Made by a program: the position numbers and the translations under genes. A stretch of 64,000 nucleotides of DNA from Selenomonas sp. AE3005 (GTDB lineage Bacteria > Bacillota > Negativicutes > Selenomonadales > Selenomonadaceae), in the NCBI RefSeq assembly GCF_000686945.1, contig NZ_JMME01000014.1:44604-108603 (forward strand), read 5' to 3'. The notes below the pieces were generated by a model. That model saw only the letters and a program-made list of their open reading frames with translations. It ran no database searches and was not told where the DNA came from. Of this stretch, positions 1-8,372 are shown one piece after another. Positions within the stretch are counted from its first letter, which is position 1, and each line of letters begins with the position of its first letter.

Positions 1-1045
1 CCGGGCGCTTGGCGATGATAGGCTGGGGAAAATCCCACATGCCGGTATCGGCAAAGTTGACACCGCCGCCGGGAAGGCCAATGTTGCAGGTGAGCATGGA
101 CAGGGCGTCAATCAGCCGGATGGTGAGGCCGCCGTGAATATGGCGCTGGAGGCCAAAGCCACACCAAATGTGCATGGGCTGGCTGTCGGCGATAAGACCG
201 GCTAAAAATTCCACAGTGGCGAGTGGCTGGTCAACGGCGGCCAATAATTCCGCCTGTCTGGCTTTACGTATAGACGTCAGCAGGGGCTGAGCGCCAAGGA
301 CGTGCTGTTCATCGACATGGAGTGCCTGCCGCTTATCAAGTATTTGCAGCAGTAAAATGGCCAGGGCTGTATCACTACCGGGGCGCAGCTGGATGTAGTA
401 GTCGGCCTTGTGGGCTGTTTCCGTGTATACCGGGTCGATGACGACGACTTTGGCCCCCTGCTGTTTGGCGTTATAAATGGCAGTCATGGTATGTATGGAG
501 GTCCAGGCAGGATTAACACCCCACAGGATGATGAGCCTGGCGTGCCGGAGCTGCTCTATGGGCATGGTCTTGTTGCCGCCAAAGTCCAGCCGCTGGGCGT
601 CAATTCCCGAGGAAAAGCAGGGGGTGCCGCAGACCTGTGTGGTGGGCCCCAGGGAATTGAACAGTCCCTCCGGGGCATAGTGGAGCAGGCCGAAATTACC
701 GGAATACTTGTTTAGACAAAGGGGCAGCGTGGAGCCGTAGCGTTCTTTGAGGCTGATTATTTTCTGGGCGATGAGGTCAAAGGCCTCAGTCCAGGAAATC
801 CTATGCCAGCGTCCGGAACCGCGTTTTTTTTGCCGCATGGGATAGAGAATGCGTTTGGGGTGGTAGACCTGGGCGAGGATTTGTTCTCCCTTGGCGCAGA
901 GATGACTGGAGGCGCCAGGCACGCTGTTGTCGCCGGTGATTTTTTCGATTCTGCCACCTGTGGTGTAGGCCAGCATGGGGCAGCTGTCATAGCAGTTACG
1001 GGGGCAGATATGACGGGTCACCTGGTAATTATCTTGGTGAAACAT
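1..1045 (-). CDS. Molybdopterin oxidoreductase, DMSO reductase family (partial)
   Basis: Reading the minus strand from an ATG at 1045 gives one open frame running off the left edge (348 codons, no stop). The N-terminus carries cysteines spaced C-x3-C-x3-C (residues about 10-18) followed by a distant Cys in LCAKG, the N-terminal [4Fe-4S] site of this superfamily. The stretches WGVNPAW and KVVVIDP are typical of the Mo-bisMGD binding fold. A Cys in CGTPCFSSG might be the molybdenum ligand, but that is a guess. The ribosome site AAAGGAG lies 8 bases before the ATG. The Fe-S protein gene upstream ends 16 bases away, so the two form an operon. Substrate cannot be told from the visible part; no Tat signal is seen, so this subunit looks cytoplasmic. 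Confidence 0.9.
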   Translation of the reverse strand, partial: MFHQDNYQVTRHICPRNCYDSCPMLAYTTGGRIEKITGDNSVPGASSHLCAKGEQILAQVYHPKRILYPMRQKKRGSGRWHRISWTEAFDLIAQKIISLKERYGSTLPLCLNKYSGNFGLLHYAPEGLFNSLGPTTQVCGTPCFSSGIDAQRLDFGGNKTMPIEQLRHARLIILWGVNPAWTSIHTMTAIYNAKQQGAKVVVIDPVYTETAHKADYYIQLRPGSDTALAILLLQILDKRQALHVDEQHVLGAQPLLTSIRKARQAELLAAVDQPLATVEFLAGLIADSQPMHIWCGFGLQRHIHGGLTIRLIDALSMLTCNIGLPGGGVNFADTGMWDFPQPIIAKRP

Positions 1046-1061
1046 ACTGCTAACTCCTTTG

Positions 1062-1889
1062 TCAGTGAATTTCCTGCTGGCCGGTGTACTCCGGCAGCAG
1101 CTGCAGGGCATGGGCAGGGCAGCTGTTGACGCAAAGGCCGCAGCCGCTGCATTTTTGCGCGGTGAAAATAAGTTGGCCGCTGTTAAACTGCAGAGCCTTT
1201 TCCGGACACATGTTAATACAGAGACCGCAGTGGCTGCAGGTGCTGTTGATTTTTAGTCCGGGGAACAGGCTGCAGGGGGCAGCGTGCTGTTTTTCCAGCC
1301 AGACCACAGGGTCGAAGGCGTACTGGTATTGCTTTTGGGCCTGTGCCATTTTCTGGGCCTCGTTGGAGGCGGCCTTAAACAGCGACCGGAAAAAAGAGCG
1401 CCGTCCTACCGCTGCCGGCGGCGTGGCAGGTGCCGGCTTGACCTTTACCAGTTTTAGCAGGGGCCGGCCGGCTGCTTGCAGGGCGTCATTACAGGCGTCG
1501 ATTTCTGCTGCCAGCCACCGGGCTACGGCAGGTTTGCATTCCTGGCAGCGGGAGGTGTCGATGGCCAGCGGCTGCAAACCTGCCAGCGCCCAAAGTATAC
1601 GGCGGTTTAAAAAGCCCAGACAGGGAAAGCCCTGATGGCTGGCTTTTTGACACATCAGAACAGGTGGCGTGAGGCTGCGAACACTGTTGAGACCGCTGTC
1701 ATAGTCCGTATCGCTCAGGATAGCGCCCACGGGACAATGGGCGGTGCAAAGTCCGCAGTTGTCGCATTTGGCAGCGTCGATTTGCCGCTGGCTGACTGCC
1801 TGCTGCGGACAGTGCTCTGCACATTGCTGGCAGTCCGTGCCGGGGTAGCTGCAGAGGCAGCGGATTAAATCAATTGTGCGTTGGGCCAC
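1062..1889 (-). CDS. Multi-cluster 4Fe-4S ferredoxin-like protein
   Basis: The 275-residue protein is cysteine rich. An N-terminal pair of motifs (CQQCAEHCP and CDNCGLCTAHCP, residues about 20-53), an isolated CxxC near residue 115, and a C-terminal pair (CSHCGLCINMCP and CSGCGLCVNSCP, residues about 218-260) suggest at least four [4Fe-4S] clusters. The link of about 90 residues between the pairs has no recognised domain. The start is GTG with GGGGGC 7 bases upstream. It sits first in the operon with the molybdopterin oxidoreductase, so it probably passes electrons to or from that enzyme. The layout resembles NapF/NapG-type accessory ferredoxins, but I cannot assign a named family. Confidence 0.85.
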   Translation of the reverse strand: MAQRTIDLIRCLCSYPGTDCQQCAEHCPQQAVSQRQIDAAKCDNCGLCTAHCPVGAILSDTDYDSGLNSVRSLTPPVLMCQKASHQGFPCLGFLNRRILWALAGLQPLAIDTSRCQECKPAVARWLAAEIDACNDALQAAGRPLLKLVKVKPAPATPPAAVGRRSFFRSLFKAASNEAQKMAQAQKQYQYAFDPVVWLEKQHAAPCSLFPGLKINSTCSHCGLCINMCPEKALQFNSGQLIFTAQKCSGCGLCVNSCPAHALQLLPEYTGQQEIH

Positions 1890-1924
1890 ATATTTAGCCC
1901 CCTTTCTGGTATTTTTGTGGTATC

Positions 1925-1940
1925 ATACTATATATAGTAT
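1925..1940. promoter_or_regulatory. 16-bp perfect palindrome between divergent redox genes
   Basis: ATACTATATATAGTAT reads the same on both strands and sits in the 78-base gap between the two divergent Fe-S genes. It is well placed to be an operator or to overlap promoters in both directions. The PucR-type regulator encoded two genes away is one candidate binder (inference). Confidence 0.45.
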
Positions 1941-1967
1941 AGCATAATTCTAAGGGAGGGAAGGGCA

Positions 1968-2531
1968 GTGAAACTGCGTCAATTAGGTTTTTCGGTTGAT
2001 TTATCACGCTGTGTAGGCTGCCGGGCCTGCGAACTAGCCTGCCAGCATAAGCACCCGGACACCCTGCATGGGTACCGGCGTGTACGCCTGCTGTCGGAAA
2101 AAAGCCGGGAACAGGGATTTTTGACCATGGCCTGTAATCATTGCGTTTCCCCGGAATGTATGCGGGTTTGTCCTGTAGGCTGTTATGAAAAACACCGTGA
2201 CGGGATAGTACTGCATAACAGTGTTAAATGTATCGGCTGCGGCCGGTGTGTGGGTGCCTGCCCGTTTCATGCGCCAGTTATCCTGCCGCGGACGGGGAAA
2301 GTTGATAAATGTGATTTCTGCCGGGAACGGCTGCAGGCAGGAAAAATGCCCTTGTGTGTCGAAGCATGTCCTGTCGAGGCTTTGGGCGTGTGTCAGATTG
2401 ACTGCGACGCGGAAATTCGCCGCGATAATATGGTCGAGCAGTACACACAGCCGGCATTGAAGTTTATTAAGGGGAAAGAGCCAATATGTTTTTGGCGAGG
2501 GGAAGAAAATAAAAATGAGGAAAGAAAGTAA
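1968..2531 (+). CDS. DmsB/NrfC-type 4Fe-4S electron-transfer subunit
   Basis: The 187-residue protein has the four-cluster arrangement of DMSO-reductase B subunits: CVGCRACELAC (residues 17-27), CNHCVSPECMRVCP (57-70), CIGCGRCVGACP and CDFCRERLQAG...CVEACP further on. In this family it carries electrons between a quinol oxidase or soluble donor and the molybdenum subunit. The start is GTG after GGGAGGGAAGGG. It is transcribed divergently from the molybdopterin oxidoreductase at 1-1045, which is its likely partner. Its 3' end overlaps the next gene by 17 bases, so the two are translationally coupled. Confidence 0.88.
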   Translation: MKLRQLGFSVDLSRCVGCRACELACQHKHPDTLHGYRRVRLLSEKSREQGFLTMACNHCVSPECMRVCPVGCYEKHRDGIVLHNSVKCIGCGRCVGACPFHAPVILPRTGKVDKCDFCRERLQAGKMPLCVEACPVEALGVCQIDCDAEIRRDNMVEQYTQPALKFIKGKEPICFWRGEENKNEERK

Positions 2532-3696
2532 AGCTGCGGCTTTATGGCAGGAGCATACTCCTGAGGGGAAGATAACTCTGGCCCGGCAGCTTACAGATAT
2601 AGAGTTTTTGTTATTAGATGACCGGGGAGATCTGCGCTGCCAGACGGCTGCTTTTCCGCCAGCGCAGCTCTCTTTGCTGCGCAACCGCCGGCAGGCGTTT
2701 ATCCGTCATGACATGGCGGTTTTTGCGCAACTGACGATACGGGAACTGGAGCAGGATGACCGGGTGCTGGGCTGGCTGATAGCTGACTGTCCGGCAGAGC
2801 AGCTGAAAGCCGATGGCCTGGCTGTGCTGGAAGAACTTTCCCGGCACATGACTTTTTTGCTATGGCATGAGCTGGAGATACGGGAAACCCAGCGGCAGCA
2901 CAGGGACCCGTTTTTGTATGATGTGTTGTATAACAACTTTAGCTCGGCAGAAGAAGTTATCCGCATGGGGCGTCTTTGGAAGATGAATTTTGATAAGCCG
3001 CACCATGTGGTCGTGGTCGAATTTGACAAGCCACTGCCTGGAGATAAAAATGACCAGCTGCTGGCTGAGCTGGACAATGAGTGGATGCGCGTGCTGTCGG
3101 CACGGTTTGTGCAGCCGATTTTGATGCTGCTGCGTATGCAGCTGGTGGTGCTCTTTGAGGAAAACCGTACGCCGCCGCGCAGCCAGAGTGAACTGGCACA
3201 AATTATGGCGGACGCTGTGGCCAAAGTCAAACAGGACTTTCCGAACATACCGCCATTTTCCGTGGGCATTGGCCGGCTGCATTACAGCGTGACGGAAATC
3301 TGCCGCAGCTTTCAGGAGGCACGGCAGGCGCTGAGCCTGGGGCGTTTCCGGCAGCCGGAAAACGGTATCACCTGTTATGAGAATCTCGGTGTTTTGAAAC
3401 TGCTGTCCCATATCCGCATTGAGGAATTGGACGATTATGTGCAGGAAACCTTAGGGACGCTGATTAAATACGATGGTGATAATCATACGGATTATATGCA
3501 CACTTTGGAGATATACTTTCAGGAGAATGAATCCCTGCCACAGGCAGCGGAACGCCTGTTTATCCATGCCAACACCCTGCGCAACCGCCTGCGGAAGATT
3601 GAAACGGTCATGGGCGTCAATCTGGCACATTCTGAAGTACGGGGCAGGTATTATGTGGCCTGCCTGGCTTTGCGGATTGTGCGTCATTCCATATAA
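2515..3696 (+). CDS. PucR/CdaR-type transcriptional regulator
   Basis: The 393-residue protein ends in the PucR C-terminal helix-turn-helix: LPQAAERLFIHANTLRNRLR (residues about 345-364) matches the family pattern of an HTH with N-T-L-R-x-R-L. The middle region (SVGIG...ICRSFQEARQALSLG) is the GGDEF-like fold common in CdaR/PucR proteins, but it has no GGDEF signature and is not a cyclase. The N-terminal 130 residues have no clear domain and may sense the signal. It overlaps the ferredoxin gene and probably controls this redox locus. It has a possible GTG or internal start, but ATG 2515 keeps the overlap arrangement. Confidence 0.85.
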   Translation: MRKESKAAALWQEHTPEGKITLARQLTDIEFLLLDDRGDLRCQTAAFPPAQLSLLRNRRQAFIRHDMAVFAQLTIRELEQDDRVLGWLIADCPAEQLKADGLAVLEELSRHMTFLLWHELEIRETQRQHRDPFLYDVLYNNFSSAEEVIRMGRLWKMNFDKPHHVVVVEFDKPLPGDKNDQLLAELDNEWMRVLSARFVQPILMLLRMQLVVLFEENRTPPRSQSELAQIMADAVAKVKQDFPNIPPFSVGIGRLHYSVTEICRSFQEARQALSLGRFRQPENGITCYENLGVLKLLSHIRIEELDDYVQETLGTLIKYDGDNHTDYMHTLEIYFQENESLPQAAERLFIHANTLRNRLRKIETVMGVNLAHSEVRGRYYVACLALRIVRHSI

Positions 3697-3764
3697 CTTG
3701 CGTATATGTCAGGTGATTGTATTTTTTTATAACTGCGAGGGGCAATTATTGGATAAATTTACAG

Positions 3765-3792
3765 TTGTGGGGCCGTTATTATGACATATAAT
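3765..3792 (+). promoter_or_regulatory. Candidate promoter of a small RNA
   Basis: A consensus TATAAT (3787-3792) lies 16 bases after TTGTGG (3765-3770, a weak -35). It would start transcription near 3799, just before a hairpin and well away from any gene start on this strand. Confidence 0.5.
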
Positions 3793-3798
3793 AAGCAT

Positions 3799-3936
3799 GT
3801 AGTGTTCAACAGGTATTACTGCTAGTTCCCCAATCCCCTTTCAGTAATACCAAGCGGGCTTCCCTATGTTCGCGTAAATAGATAAAGACACCAAACAGGT
3901 ATAATCCCCAAAATCCTGTTTGGTGTCATTTTTTTT
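3799..3936 (+). ncRNA. Candidate small RNA with C-rich single-stranded loops
   Basis: About 138 nt between a -10 box and a strong terminator, with no convincing ORF. Arms 3812-3821 and 3842-3851 pair perfectly (10 bp) and expose a 20-nt loop that contains UUCCCC and AAUCCCCUUU. A linker with UUCCCUAU follows. The terminator stem (13 bp) again exposes AAUCCCC in its loop. Unpaired UCCCC stretches are complementary to Shine-Dalgarno sequences and are the targeting feature of the RsaE/RoxS class of Firmicutes regulatory RNAs. Family membership is not claimed. The position next to redox genes is suggestive only. Confidence 0.55.
3887..3936. terminator. Terminator, probably bidirectional
   Basis: A perfect 13-bp stem (3887-3899 with 3915-3927) is followed by T8 on the plus strand. 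On the minus strand it directly follows the stop of the GGDEF gene with a weaker TTTATC tail. Confidence 0.85.
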
Positions 3937-5062
3937 ACTGTTTGACCAAAAGTGAGTTTAGCAGTTTTTCCATACAACTGAGGGTGCTTTCCAATTCCTG
4001 GACACGCGCCTGCAGTTCCACAATGGTTTCTGACTGTTCCGTATCGTGGACTGCCTGGGATGATGAAACGGCCGCGGCAGAGTTGTCCTGCCGACCGATA
4101 AGCTCGGAACTTATCGGCATATCATGGTCGTACAGTACATACTGGCCTTTGCCGCGGCGCTTGGCCTCGTACAAGGCTTGGTCAGCATGATTGAATAACT
4201 CCCGGTAGCTTTGACCATGCTGTGGAAACTGTGCAGCTCCCACACTGATGGAAAAAGCATGAGTTTTGCTGCCGGCATTAAACACTCGCGACAGACTGCG
4301 GCACAAGCGGGCACAGTGCCTGGCTGTAACTTCCGGGCTGGCCATTCCTGGCAGCATGACGATGAATTCATCGCCGCCGATACGTCCCCTGATATCGGTT
4401 TGCCGGAAATTACTATTGATGGCCCGGCCCATTTCCCTAAGGACCGCGTCACCAAAGAGGTGGCCGAAGGTGTCATTGATGGACTTAAAATCGTCGGCAT
4501 CGACAATGAGCAGGGTGACAGAGTCTTTTTCCGGACTCAGCTGGCGCAGGGCCGTACAGATTTGCTTTTGGGCTGTTCCTTTACAGAGCAGGCCCGTGAG
4601 TTCATCGATACTGGCCCGGCGGTTTATCCGCTCCTGCCATAGCCGTTCGGCCTGTATATTGCGAATGTTGCCAAAGGCAACTACCGGGATATGCTTATCA
4701 TTATAATATGTAATTAGGCGTATTTCTGACCATAACCACTGTGGCTTTTTGCGGCCGCGTAGACGCAGCCGGGCAGACAGCTGATGACGCTGGTCTGCGG
4801 AGTGATTATGAAAAATACTGTGAAAATAGGATTCAAGCATGTTGGCATCGTCGGGATGGACTATACCGTCGAGGGCAAGTCGTGTCGAGGCACGGGTAAA
4901 ACGGGCAGGCAGGTCATAGCGGTGCCTGCAGGTATTCTTGCGGAGCTTGAATGTATCAGCTGTCAAATCCCATTGGAAAAAGATTACGTTGTCTTGTGTT
5001 TCTAGTGCTTCGTATACGGTAGGAGTGAATTCTTTGGGAATGATAGCGGAGACGTTTGCCAT
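3935..5062 (-). CDS. PAS-GGDEF diguanylate cyclase (soluble)
   Basis: The 375-residue protein has a PAS-like fold at residues about 20-140 (WDLTADTF..., VHPDDANML, ending in the PAC-like VVAFGNIRNI). A GGDEF domain follows at residues about 150-315 with the intact signature GGDEF near 231. The inhibitory site RxxD (RQTD) sits exactly five residues before it, so product feedback should work. A C-terminal tail of about 60 residues predicts a coiled coil (ETIVELQARVQELE). It makes cyclic di-GMP from two GTP in the cytoplasm. There is no membrane segment and no EAL or HD-GYP domain. It is divergent from the levR-like gene and stops inside the shared terminator. Confidence 0.9.
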   Translation of the reverse strand: MANVSAIIPKEFTPTVYEALETQDNVIFFQWDLTADTFKLRKNTCRHRYDLPARFTRASTRLALDGIVHPDDANMLESYFHSIFHNHSADQRHQLSARLRLRGRKKPQWLWSEIRLITYYNDKHIPVVAFGNIRNIQAERLWQERINRRASIDELTGLLCKGTAQKQICTALRQLSPEKDSVTLLIVDADDFKSINDTFGHLFGDAVLREMGRAINSNFRQTDIRGRIGGDEFIVMLPGMASPEVTARHCARLCRSLSRVFNAGSKTHAFSISVGAAQFPQHGQSYRELFNHADQALYEAKRRGKGQYVLYDHDMPISSELIGRQDNSAAAVSSSQAVHDTEQSETIVELQARVQELESTLSCMEKLLNSLLVKQ

Positions 5063-5229
5063 AGGCTACTCCTTTATCAGATAAAACTTTCCGTAAACTA
5101 TATACAATTATAACAATTAGAAGGCGTTGGTGCAAGCATTCGTAGGGACTTAAGTACCTATTTTGTGTTGATGGCATAAATTTGTTTGGTTGTAGTTGCT
5201 ATTTTTAATACACTGTTATATTATCTAGG

Positions 5230-5252
5230 AAGAGTATCGATAGGAGTGATAC
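5230..5252 (+). promoter_or_regulatory. GTATC-N9-GATAC inverted repeat at the levR-like start
   Basis: AAGAGTATCGA (5230-5240) is repeated exactly at 8131-8141 before the PTS operon. Here GTATC (5234-5238) and GATAC (5248-5252) form an inverted repeat around the ribosome site TAGGAG, just before the GTG at 5254. Autoregulation by the encoded activator is a reasonable inference. Confidence 0.4.
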
Positions 5253-5253
5253 A

Positions 5254-8055
5254 GTGAAACGCAGTGAACGAATTTATACCTATATAAAAGAACAGTCGGC
5301 ACAGCTGCCGGCGGATAAACTGACAGGTCAGATTGGCCTGGACGCGCAGGAAATAGCAGATAAGCTGGATATTTTGCGCAATAACGTATCCAAGGAACTA
5401 AATGAACTGCACCGGCAGGATAAAATCGTCAAGTTTACCGGCCGTCCTGTCCGTTATTTTGACAGGGAAACGCTGGCTGCTCTGCTGAATGTGGATTTGG
5501 ACCAGGGACCGTATCAGTTCAGGGATATAGAAGAATGCCGGCGCCTGTTCGGGGCTGGCGGTCAGGACGAAAATCCCTTTGCCCGGCTCATCGGTGCGGA
5601 TAAGAGTCTTAAACGGCAGGTGGAACAGGGGAAGGCAGCTATCCTCTATCCGCCTGATGGCCTGCATACCCTGATTGTGGGACAGACCGGTGTCGGCAAG
5701 ACCTTGTTTGCCCATATGATGTTTGCTTATGGCAAGGCCATGAAAAAATTTGGGGAAGAGGCTCCGTTTATCACCTTTAACTGCGCTGATTACTATAACA
5801 ATCCGCAGCTCCTCATCTCCCATGTGTTCGGCCATATCAAGGGCGCTTTTACCGGGGCGGATACGGCTAAGGCCGGCCTGGTGGAGGCGGCTGACGGCGG
5901 TGTGCTGTTCCTGGACGAAATCCACCGTCTGCCCCCGGAAGGGCAGGAAATGATTTTCTACTTTATGGATACGGGTACGTTCAACCGTCTGGGTGAAACA
6001 ACGCGCAGCCGCCGGGCCAAGGTGCTGATTATCGGCGCTACTACGGAGGACCCTAATTCTGCGCTGACCAAAACCTTTGTGCGCCGTATTCCCAATATCA
6101 TCACGATTAAGCCGCTGGCCGAACGCACCCTGGAAGAAAAGCTGGATATCCTGAAACTGTTGTTTATGGAAGAGGCGCAGCGCGTCAAAAAGCCTATCCG
6201 TATCAGTGTGGAGGCGGTAAAAGCCCTGATTGGCAGCATCGGTACCGGCAATGTCGGCCAGCTGAAATCCAATATCAAGCTGCTGTGTGCGCAGGCTTTT
6301 TTGAATGGTATCGACAATCCGAGCTTTATCGAGGCTGATTTCCGCATGCTGCCGGCCAGTGTCAGGGATGGGCTGCTTACCCTGTCGGCCAACCGGCAGG
6401 CTCTGGCCGAACTGACGCAGTACGTCAGTGAACCGCTCCTTGTATCACCGCCGGGCGGTAAATTCAAGCTGGCAGACGAAGGCAGCAAGGAAGGCTTTAA
6501 CCTTTACCAGGTGGTGGAAAATAAGGTGGCCCTGCTCAAAGGTGAGGGTATCAGCGATGAACTCATCAAGCAGATTGTGGCTACAGATGTGAATGTTTAC
6601 GTTAAAGACCTATATAATAAGAAACATTCCGTCAACATGACCACCCGGGAACGGCTGTTAAAGATAGTGGACGAAACGCTGGTGGATTTCTCGGAGCAGG
6701 TTTCCCTGTATGTGCAAAAGCGCATGAACCGCAGTTACCGCGACAGATTCCTTTATGCGTTCAGCCTGCATTTATCCGCGTTCCTGAAACGTGTCAAGTC
6801 CAAGGAAACCATTCCCTACACGGAGATTGAAGGGGCGCTGCCGCAGGATTCCGAGTACATGCGCGTGGCAGAGGAAATCGGCGGCCTGATTGAGGAACAC
6901 TATAATATCGGCGTACCGCAGGCGGAAATCGAATACATCGCCCTGCTGATTGAGTCGGCCAATGATGATGAACTCGAAGAAAAAATCATCATTTTGGTGG
7001 CCACGCATGGCAAGAATACAGCCAGCTCCATGGTGGACGTGGCCAAGCGCCTGTTCAGCTCCACTAATACGGATATCATTGCCATTGATATGCCGCTGGA
7101 GGTCAATCCCCAGGAGATTTTGGACCAGACGACGGCCATGCTGCGCGGTATGGAATGCCAAAAGGGCGTGCTGATACTGGCGGATATGGGCTCGCTCTGT
7201 AATATCGGGGCCTCGCTGTCGGAACAGCTCAAAATTCCGGTACGGACGCTGGACATGGTATCGACGCCGTTGATACTCGAGGCCATGCGCAAAGTGGATA
7301 TCGCCGGTATGGATTTGGATAGTATCTATGAATCCCTGCGCAGTTTCAAAGGGTATGAGGCTGTTGATACACATGAAGAACCGCTTAATACACAGGACGC
7401 CATTGTGACCATTTGCTCGTCAGGCCACGGGGCAGCCATGAAGATAAAAGCGCTGGTCGAAGATGTACTGCGTCATGCCGGCAGGTTTATGGAAGTCATT
7501 CCCGTGGGAGTGATGCACCTGGAGGAACGCCTGACGGAGATTGCCGCTGAGTATCATATCGTAGCGGCGGTGGGCATGAAGAAACCGGCAATGAATGTAC
7601 CGTTTATTCCGCTGGAACAGCTGATTGACGGGGAAGGGGAGCGTATCCTCATGGAATTGGTGGCTGGCAGTGACATACATATTATGTCGCCGGTGGCTGA
7701 TGGCAAGGGAAAAAACACTATGGTCGTACAGCGCCTGTGCGAAGAATCCCTGCAAAGATTCCTGACCTTCCTGAATCCGGCCAAAGTCATGAGTGTATTA
7801 CTGGATTTTGACAGGCAGCTGGAAAAGGAACTGCATTTAAACCTGTCCAATCCGCTGCGCGTGCGCCTGCTGGTACATTGCGGCTGTGCTTTGGAACGCG
7901 TTGTAACCCGCAGCCCGCTGGTCTATAAGGATGACAAGTCAGCGGTGGACGAAAAGAAACTCATAGCCTTGAAGAAGGCTGCACAAATCTTTGACGAAAC
8001 GCTGAAATTGCGGTTTGACGAAGATGAATATTATTTTATGGCGAATATGCTGTGA
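5254..8055 (+). CDS. levR: LevR-family sigma-54-dependent activator with PTS regulatory domains
   Basis: At 933 residues this matches the usual LevR length. Domains in order: winged HTH (1-75), AAA+ ATPase with Walker A GQTGVGKT (143-150), the sigma-54 contact loop GAFTGAD (198-203) and Walker B GGVLFLDEIH (215-224), PRD1 (about 470-570), EIIA-Man-like domain with VATHG (His585), EIIB-like segment, and PRD2 (His875 in LLVHCG). PRD1 keeps His506 but has YIALLIES where a second His is usual. In the family, phosphorylation of these histidines by HPr and EIIB tells the activator whether sugar is being imported. It opens sigma-54 promoters; one with consensus sequence lies downstream at 8267. Start is GTG with TAGGAG. 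Confidence 0.93.
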   Translation: MKRSERIYTYIKEQSAQLPADKLTGQIGLDAQEIADKLDILRNNVSKELNELHRQDKIVKFTGRPVRYFDRETLAALLNVDLDQGPYQFRDIEECRRLFGAGGQDENPFARLIGADKSLKRQVEQGKAAILYPPDGLHTLIVGQTGVGKTLFAHMMFAYGKAMKKFGEEAPFITFNCADYYNNPQLLISHVFGHIKGAFTGADTAKAGLVEAADGGVLFLDEIHRLPPEGQEMIFYFMDTGTFNRLGETTRSRRAKVLIIGATTEDPNSALTKTFVRRIPNIITIKPLAERTLEEKLDILKLLFMEEAQRVKKPIRISVEAVKALIGSIGTGNVGQLKSNIKLLCAQAFLNGIDNPSFIEADFRMLPASVRDGLLTLSANRQALAELTQYVSEPLLVSPPGGKFKLADEGSKEGFNLYQVVENKVALLKGEGISDELIKQIVATDVNVYVKDLYNKKHSVNMTTRERLLKIVDETLVDFSEQVSLYVQKRMNRSYRDRFLYAFSLHLSAFLKRVKSKETIPYTEIEGALPQDSEYMRVAEEIGGLIEEHYNIGVPQAEIEYIALLIESANDDELEEKIIILVATHGKNTASSMVDVAKRLFSSTNTDIIAIDMPLEVNPQEILDQTTAMLRGMECQKGVLILADMGSLCNIGASLSEQLKIPVRTLDMVSTPLILEAMRKVDIAGMDLDSIYESLRSFKGYEAVDTHEEPLNTQDAIVTICSSGHGAAMKIKALVEDVLRHAGRFMEVIPVGVMHLEERLTEIAAEYHIVAAVGMKKPAMNVPFIPLEQLIDGEGERILMELVAGSDIHIMSPVADGKGKNTMVVQRLCEESLQRFLTFLNPAKVMSVLLDFDRQLEKELHLNLSNPLRVRLLVHCGCALERVVTRSPLVYKDDKSAVDEKKLIALKKAAQIFDETLKLRFDEDEYYFMANML

Positions 8056-8130
8056 TACAGATAATGCACTATGACAATGACATTTGTCATAGTGTATTTT
8101 TTTTGGCGTGATGACGGTCATTTTTATAAA

Positions 8131-8260
8131 AAGAGTATCGAAGAGTGTATTAAAGTGTATCAAAATATCATTTATAGTATCATAAGTCAAATATTTTTAT
8201 GAAAAAAACGTGGAAAACCTAGGGAAAACAAACGAAAGAATAAAATTTCGCTTTTGATAC
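8131..8260 (+). promoter_or_regulatory. Upstream activating sites (GTATC repeats)
   Basis: GTATC occurs at 8135, 8157 and 8177 in the same orientation, 22 and 20 bases apart (about two helical turns), and inverted at 8256. The first copy lies in an 11-base sequence shared with the regulator's own leader. They stand 90-135 bases before the sigma-54 promoter, the usual place for enhancer sites of this activator class. The rest of 8056-8366 is an AT-rich leader with no gene. Confidence 0.55.
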
Positions 8261-8266
8261 ACAAAG

Positions 8267-8283
8267 TTGGCACGCTGTTTGCA
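8267..8283 (+). promoter_or_regulatory. Sigma-54 (-24/-12) promoter of the PTS operon
   Basis: TTGGCAC-N5-TTGCA matches the sigma-54 consensus (GG at -24, GC at -12). It lies about 90 bases before the first PTS gene, downstream of a gene for a sigma-54 activator. Confidence 0.92.
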
Positions 8284-8372
8284 TTATATAGGGGCGTAAG
8301 GCAAAAAAGCCAAAAGCATTCAAATTAAACCATAAATGGTAATTTTGAGAAAATATTTAGGAGGTAATGCAA

